5,828 nucleotides of DNA from Betaproteobacteria bacterium UBA5216 (GTDB taxonomy: Bacteria; Pseudomonadota; Gammaproteobacteria; Burkholderiales; SG8-41): contig DHVE01000127.1 in the NCBI GenBank assembly GCA_002412495.1, positions 1 to 5,828 on the forward strand. The letters are read 5' to 3'. The position numbers were made by a program, and so were the translations under genes. Positions within the stretch are counted from its first letter, which is position 1. Each line of letters opens with the position of its first letter. Shown piece by piece: positions 5,613-5,828 of the stretch. The notes below the pieces were generated by a model, which was given only the letters and a program-made list of their open reading frames with translations, was not told the DNA's origin and did not search any database.

Positions 5613-5828
5613 CTACTCAAACGCAAATCGAAAGGCGCCGCCATGGCGCACAATGCGCCCGGCGGTGGGCGCCGGAAAATGCCCCGGCAGCAGGCGCATG
5701 CCGCTGGCGGCGTATTCTTCGATCAGCCGCGTGCGGGTTGAGCGTGACAACTCCCGGTCGGTGCAAGCCAGCGTGGACCACGCCGGCTGCATCAACTGAA
5801 ACTGATGATGAATCACGTCGCCGAGAAA
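5613..5828 (-). CDS. MBL-fold metallo-hydrolase, C-terminal fragment (5' end beyond the window)
   Basis: The open frame runs in from the right edge, giving 71 residues and a TAG stop at 5613-5615. It begins with FLGDV followed by His-His. This matches the segment of metallo-beta-lactamase-fold hydrolases in which Asp bridges the two metal ions (Asp at fragment residue 4). Near the end is LLPGHFPAPTAG, whose His is the usual last metal ligand, followed by a short basic/aromatic tail typical of the quorum-lactonase-like MBL hydrolases. The HxHxDH motif lies outside the window. A GTG codon at 5816 could start a short ORF, but the frame is open through to the edge and the upstream residues fit the family, so I treat the gene as continuing. 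The family is known for hydrolysis of lactones, esters and thioesters; the substrate here is unknown. The stop is 6 nt from the start of the next gene, which suggests co-transcription. Confidence 0.85.
   Translation of the reverse strand, partial: FLGDVIHHQFQLMQPAWSTLACTDRELSRSTRTRLIEEYAASGMRLLPGHFPAPTAGRIVRHGGAFRFAFE

Overview
The window is GC-rich (roughly 60% by eye), and every gene I can support lies on the minus strand, so the cluster is read from right to left. Three intact periplasmic substrate-binding proteins of the Bug/TctC (tripartite tricarboxylate transporter) family, plus a probable fourth remnant, are interleaved with small-molecule catabolic enzymes. Large Bug families scattered among catabolic genes are typical of Burkholderiales (Bordetella, Cupriavidus, Variovorax and relatives), so a betaproteobacterium of that order is the best guess. 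This is inferred from gene content; no rRNA or other phylogenetic marker is present.

Layout in transcription order: (1) the C-terminal 71 residues of a metallo-beta-lactamase-fold hydrolase, cut by the right edge; (2) Bug protein A, starting 6 nt after the hydrolase stop; (3) a mandelate racemase/muconate lactonizing-type enzyme of the enolase superfamily, after a 75-nt gap with a good Shine-Dalgarno sequence; (4) Bug protein B, 7 nt after the enolase-superfamily stop; (5) a 174-nt gap with an AT-rich island; (6) a two-domain VOC extradiol-type dioxygenase with a complete metal triad; (7) a 127-nt gap with a plausible sigma70 promoter and an imperfect inverted repeat; (8) Bug protein C; (9) about 220 nt at the left end, holding a short, prematurely terminated piece that resembles the C-terminal region of a fourth Bug protein.

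Genes 1-4 look like one transcription unit, judging from their tight spacing. A reasonable but unproven reading is a hydrolase/lactonase that opens a lactone or ester, and an enolase-superfamily enzyme that dehydrates or isomerises the resulting carboxylate. The Bug proteins would capture the carboxylate outside the inner membrane. The dioxygenase would act on an aromatic diol and may belong to a separate branch. No membrane components (TctA/TctB) and no regulator gene are present here. I see no phage, IS element, CRISPR array, tRNA or rRNA. The content is recognisable family biology rather than an obviously new system. The points worth a second look are the KxH replacement in the enolase-superfamily active site, the Bug remnant, and the promoter with inverted repeat ahead of Bug C.
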